From contig SCFE01000013.1 of assembly GCA_004352715.1 (NCBI GenBank), positions 2,621,200 to 2,685,199 on the forward strand: a stretch of DNA of 64,000 nucleotides. The letters are read 5' to 3'. The notes beneath the pieces were generated by a model. It was given only the letters and a program-made list of their open reading frames with translations, did not search any database and was not told the origin of the DNA. The stretch is from Hofstenia miamia (Eukaryota; Xenacoelomorpha; Acoela). Position 1 is the stretch's first letter. Every line of letters starts with the position of its first letter. This document shows positions 60,575-64,000 of the stretch, in pieces. The translations under genes and the position numbers were made by a program.

Positions 60575-60582
60575 TATAAAAA
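60575..60582 (+). promoter_or_regulatory. TATA box of the small-ORF element
   Basis: TATAAAAA lies 56 bases before the ATG at 60631. The inverted copy near 61410 keeps it (reverse TTTTTATA), which supports a compact built-in promoter. Confidence 0.5.
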
Positions 60583-60630
60583 CCTACTATTCTTTGAAAA
60601 ATTATTACACGTTTTTTTAAAATCAGAAAC

Positions 60631-60942
60631 ATGTGTGACGATGAAAGTTATCGAAGAGGTAAGATGTTGAAAGCTCTCCAAGATGTAGGAGATAATCCTA
60701 CAGGCAAGAGAATTTCATGTGGAGACTTACAAATAGGAGAGTGGCATAAGATAATCGACGCAGAATCACTGGAGATGAAATATGGTCGTACCATAAAAGT
60801 GAAGCTGAGTAGAAATGAATATTTCTATCTCCCAAGAAGATATGTCTGTGAGATCAGGGACGATGATGTACCCTTATTGATTGGGACTAATATATCAAGA
60901 CAGGCATCTGTTGGACATTATATAAAACTTTCTTTTTGTTGA
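60631..60942 (+). CDS. Unrecognised 103-aa protein of a compact multicopy element, copy A
   Basis: Complete frame from ATG to TGA. The product begins MCDDESYRRGKMLKALQDVG, has CGDLQIGEWHKIIDAESLEM, then KYGRTIKVKLSRNEYFYLPR and RYVCEIRDDDVPLLIG, and ends in YIKLSFC. The pattern of a G-turn, two beta strands around KYGRTIKVKL and an L-P-R/K-R-Y end resembles small OB-fold, ssDNA-binding-like proteins seen in mobile elements of invertebrates. That is an inference from pattern only. The protein has no signal peptide or membrane segment. A TATA box lies just upstream. Two further copies (minus strand at 61.3 kb, plus strand at 63.1 kb) keep the frame with few changes, which suggests recent spread or redundant assembly of one locus. 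Confidence 0.65.
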   Translation: MCDDESYRRGKMLKALQDVGDNPTGKRISCGDLQIGEWHKIIDAESLEMKYGRTIKVKLSRNEYFYLPRRYVCEIRDDDVPLLIGTNISRQASVGHYIKLSFC

Positions 60943-61050
60943 TTTATATTAGAAATGTAGATATTTTAGTTTTATTAACTGTGTTTTATTTAGACATGTA
61001 GAATTCTAAACGTTTTTTATTATTAGCAACACCTCTGTAATTAAATCTAG

Positions 61051-61849
61051 AATTATGTAAAATTAACTGTTTTACGTAAAGTCTCTCTTTTATTACAAGT
61101 TACAATAGCATTAGTAAAGAATTATCTTTAAGTACAGGAGGATATAAATTAACAGTAGAAATCATCTTGTCAAATGATTTTTATTAATGTGTATTCTATA
61201 TATTGCGTAATCTTTTCAGCAANTGCGTCGATTATCTTATGCCACTCTCCTATTTGTAAGTCTCCACATGAAATTCTCTTGCCTGTAGGATTATCTCCTA
61301 CATCTTGGAGAGCTTTCAAAATCTTACCTCTTCGATAAATTTCCTCGTCACACATGTTTCTGATTTAAAAAAAAACGTGTAATAATTTTTCAAAGAATAG
61401 TAGGTTTTTATACTCCAAAAATCAAGCGATCCAATTAAAATCGAGAACCAATAAGCTTTATAAGATCTTAAGGCTGGAAGCCAATAATTTCAGGCAACGG
61501 AATAATTTCAAATTTTACTAGATGTCGCTACTCAAAATGGTCAATTTCAACTAAATAATTTAATTTTAAGTAAAAAATATTCAAAATTGGAGTATCATTA
61601 CCAATGTTTAACATTATTTTGGTGAATGTATCATTTACATGATTGATCAGGTGTAGTTGTATGTAGCAACTAACTTTAATTATGTAAAATTAACTGTTTT
61701 ACGTAAAGTCTCTCTTTTATTACAAGTTACAATAGCATTAGTAAAGAATTATCTTTAAGTACAGGAGGATATAAATTAACAGTAGAAATCATCTTGTCAA
61801 ATGATTTTTATTAATGTGCATTCTATATATTGCGTAATCTTTTCAGCAA
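61051..61849. repeat. Direct 172-bp repeat flanking the inverted copy B
   Basis: 61051-61222 and 61678-61849 are near-identical (GTGTATTC versus GTGCATTC is one difference). A single N at 61223 marks a join. The region between is the inverted copy B with its own upstream sequence. Confidence 0.85.
61224..61640 (-). mobile_element. Small-ORF element copy B, inverted and truncated
   Basis: The minus frame from ATG at 61355 reads MCDEEIYRRGKILKALQDVG and continues as copy A until the N at 61223 (about 44 codons). The upstream 285 bp matches the leader of copy A, including the TATA box, down to the AACATTATTTTGGTGAATGT end. Confidence 0.85.
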
Positions 61850-62050
61850 ATATGAAAATTTATCGTTCAACTACATAATGTAATTTGTAGAATGGCTTAA
61901 AATGGGTATTTACGTGCGATATTAAATAAAATACATAAAAACAAAACCATTAATGCTTCGAAATACGAAAAACTCTGAATATAAAACAAGGAAATGTCGA
62001 ATTTAAGTGTATGTACGTTTTTATTTCTCCTTTTTTAAAGTTTATACTAA
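61850..62050. other. Short unassigned stretch before a gap
   Basis: No feature recognised. Confidence 0.5.
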
Positions 62051-63050
62051 NNNNNNNNNNNNNNNNNNNNNNNNNNNNNNNNNNNNNNNNNNNNNNNNNN
62101 NNNNNNNNNNNNNNNNNNNNNNNNNNNNNNNNNNNNNNNNNNNNNNNNNNNNNNNNNNNNNNNNNNNNNNNNNNNNNNNNNNNNNNNNNNNNNNNNNNNN
62201 NNNNNNNNNNNNNNNNNNNNNNNNNNNNNNNNNNNNNNNNNNNNNNNNNNNNNNNNNNNNNNNNNNNNNNNNNNNNNNNNNNNNNNNNNNNNNNNNNNNN
62301 NNNNNNNNNNNNNNNNNNNNNNNNNNNNNNNNNNNNNNNNNNNNNNNNNNNNNNNNNNNNNNNNNNNNNNNNNNNNNNNNNNNNNNNNNNNNNNNNNNNN
62401 NNNNNNNNNNNNNNNNNNNNNNNNNNNNNNNNNNNNNNNNNNNNNNNNNNNNNNNNNNNNNNNNNNNNNNNNNNNNNNNNNNNNNNNNNNNNNNNNNNNN
62501 NNNNNNNNNNNNNNNNNNNNNNNNNNNNNNNNNNNNNNNNNNNNNNNNNNNNNNNNNNNNNNNNNNNNNNNNNNNNNNNNNNNNNNNNNNNNNNNNNNNN
62601 NNNNNNNNNNNNNNNNNNNNNNNNNNNNNNNNNNNNNNNNNNNNNNNNNNNNNNNNNNNNNNNNNNNNNNNNNNNNNNNNNNNNNNNNNNNNNNNNNNNN
62701 NNNNNNNNNNNNNNNNNNNNNNNNNNNNNNNNNNNNNNNNNNNNNNNNNNNNNNNNNNNNNNNNNNNNNNNNNNNNNNNNNNNNNNNNNNNNNNNNNNNN
62801 NNNNNNNNNNNNNNNNNNNNNNNNNNNNNNNNNNNNNNNNNNNNNNNNNNNNNNNNNNNNNNNNNNNNNNNNNNNNNNNNNNNNNNNNNNNNNNNNNNNN
62901 NNNNNNNNNNNNNNNNNNNNNNNNNNNNNNNNNNNNNNNNNNNNNNNNNNNNNNNNNNNNNNNNNNNNNNNNNNNNNNNNNNNNNNNNNNNNNNNNNNNN
63001 NNNNNNNNNNNNNNNNNNNNNNNNNNNNNNNNNNNNNNNNNNNNNNNNNN
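62051..63050. other. Assembly gap of exactly 1,000 Ns
   Basis: Fixed-length placeholder. It removes the start of small-ORF copy C. Confidence 0.99.
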
Positions 63051-63340
63051 GAAGAGGTAAGATTTTGAAAGCTCTCCAAGATGTAGGAGATAATCCTACA
63101 GGCAACAGAATTTCATGTGGAGACTTACAAATAGGAGAGTGGCATAAGATAATCGACGCAGAATCACTGGAGATGAAATATGGCCGTACCATAAAAGTGA
63201 AGCTGAGTAGAAATGAATATTTCTATCTCCCAAGAAGATATGTCTGTGAGATCAGGGACGATGATGTACCCTTATTGATTGGGACTATTATATCAAGACA
63301 GGCATCTGTTGGACATTATATAAAACTTTCTTTTTGTTGA
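63051..63340 (+). CDS. Small-ORF element copy C, start lost in a gap
   Basis: The frame enters from the gap at RRGKILKALQDVG and runs to the same TGA as copy A. Relative to A it has M to I, K to N and N to I changes and one silent change. The 190 bp after the stop also matches copy A, then diverges at about 63530. Confidence 0.7.
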
Positions 63341-64000
63341 TTTATATTAGAAATGTAGATATTTTAGTTTTATTAACTGTGTTTTACTTAGACAAGTAGA
63401 ATTCTAAACGTTTTTTATTATTAGCAACACCCCTGTAATTAAATCTGAAATTATGTAAAATTAACTGTTTTACGTAAAGTCTCTCTTTTATTACAAATTA
63501 CAATAGCATTAGTAAAGAATTATCTTTACTTATACACTTAATAAACATCATTTGACAAGATGATTTCAACTGCTAAATATTTTAATACAAAATTTCATTA
63601 TATATAAATTTAACTAACAAATTTTTGCTTTTGTTGGAAAAATAATTTTTAAAGTTTTATGTTTGACCAAACAGATTGTAACTTATAGTGATTTTCACCT
63701 AGACCAATAATTGTCAATGTTTTACCTAACTGTTAATTTAACATGCAATTCGCATTCAAATTTAGCAAAAGGGAGGTGAATGACTATAATATAATCGATG
63801 GTTTTAAAAATTAATAATACATCATTCTAATTATTATGCAATGAGAAAATGTAAAAATGATTTGAATGTGTTTCATTAAGGGTGTGATTTGCTTTTGTCT
63901 TTTCATACAACATTAATTTTTTCCTTCATGTATTTAGTTTTAGTCCTTGGTATATAAATTTTATGCCTTGTGTATTTAGTTTTAGTCCTTGGTATATAAA
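63341..64000. other. 3' flank, nothing recognised apart from a short tandem repeat
   Basis: TGTATTTAGTTTTAGTCC and TTGGTATATAAA occur twice in tandem between about 63929 and 64000 (unit near 38 bp). The palindrome-like ATCATTTGACAAGATGAT near 63550 is the inverted form of a motif after copy A (near 61165) and could mark an element end. Confidence 0.5.

Noticed and set aside
57332-63192. Long open frames of 340-450 codons between 57.3 and 63.2 kb
   Set aside because: They are open only because they run through 1,000-N gaps.

Overview
This window comes from an AT-rich animal (metazoan) nuclear genome. The protein-coding genes are spliced with GT-AG introns that range from about 40 bp to 24 kb. 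Identifiable genes are HEATR4 (cilia/testis-associated HEAT-repeat protein), METTL3 (the catalytic m6A RNA methyltransferase) and a long DPH6 (diphthamide synthesis). A short TTAGGG-like interstitial tract also fits an animal. Tiny introns next to giant transposon-filled ones, Penelope-like elements and the divergence of the proteins suggest an invertebrate, possibly a flatworm-like lophotrochozoan. I cannot fix the taxon from sequence alone.

Layout. 1-8.1 kb: HEATR4 on the minus strand, 13 recognisable exons, 3' end cut off by the left edge. 8.1-16.1 kb: intergenic, with two decayed non-LTR reverse transcriptase relics, a MITE-like inverted repeat and an interstitial telomere-like tract. 16.1-44.9 kb: METTL3 on the plus strand in six exons. 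Its fourth intron (20096-44252) is 24 kb and holds most of the window's mobile DNA. It contains a triplicated block with a strong hairpin, an EnSpm/CACTA-like transposase relic followed by a spliced BEN-like gene, a non-LTR fragment and a piggyBac element with TTAA duplications. It also contains a MULE element with repeat-rich ends and a 9-bp target duplication, a Tc1 element nested in the MULE, and a hAT relic. 45-46.2 kb: a Stowaway-like MITE. 46.2-48.3 kb: DPH6, with its 3' part repeated artificially to 49.3 kb. 49.8-54.8 kb: reverse transcriptase, mariner and Penelope-like relics. 55.2-56.6 kb: an unrecognised three-exon minus-strand gene. 57-64 kb: 1-kb assembly gaps, more non-LTR copies, and three copies of a compact element carrying an unrecognised ORF of about 103 aa.

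Assembly quality matters here. Several single-N positions separate near-identical direct copies (21044, 37413, 37689, 42704, 42902, 48387, 61223). They look like contig overlaps that were never merged, or alternative haplotypes placed in series. The duplications around them should not be read as biology without long-read support.

There is no operon-like cooperation among the host genes. METTL3 (mRNA methylation), DPH6 (eEF2 modification) and HEATR4 (ciliary) look like unrelated neighbours. The real interactions are among nested transposons: Tc1 inside MULE inside METTL3, and piggyBac inside a hAT-like shell inside METTL3.
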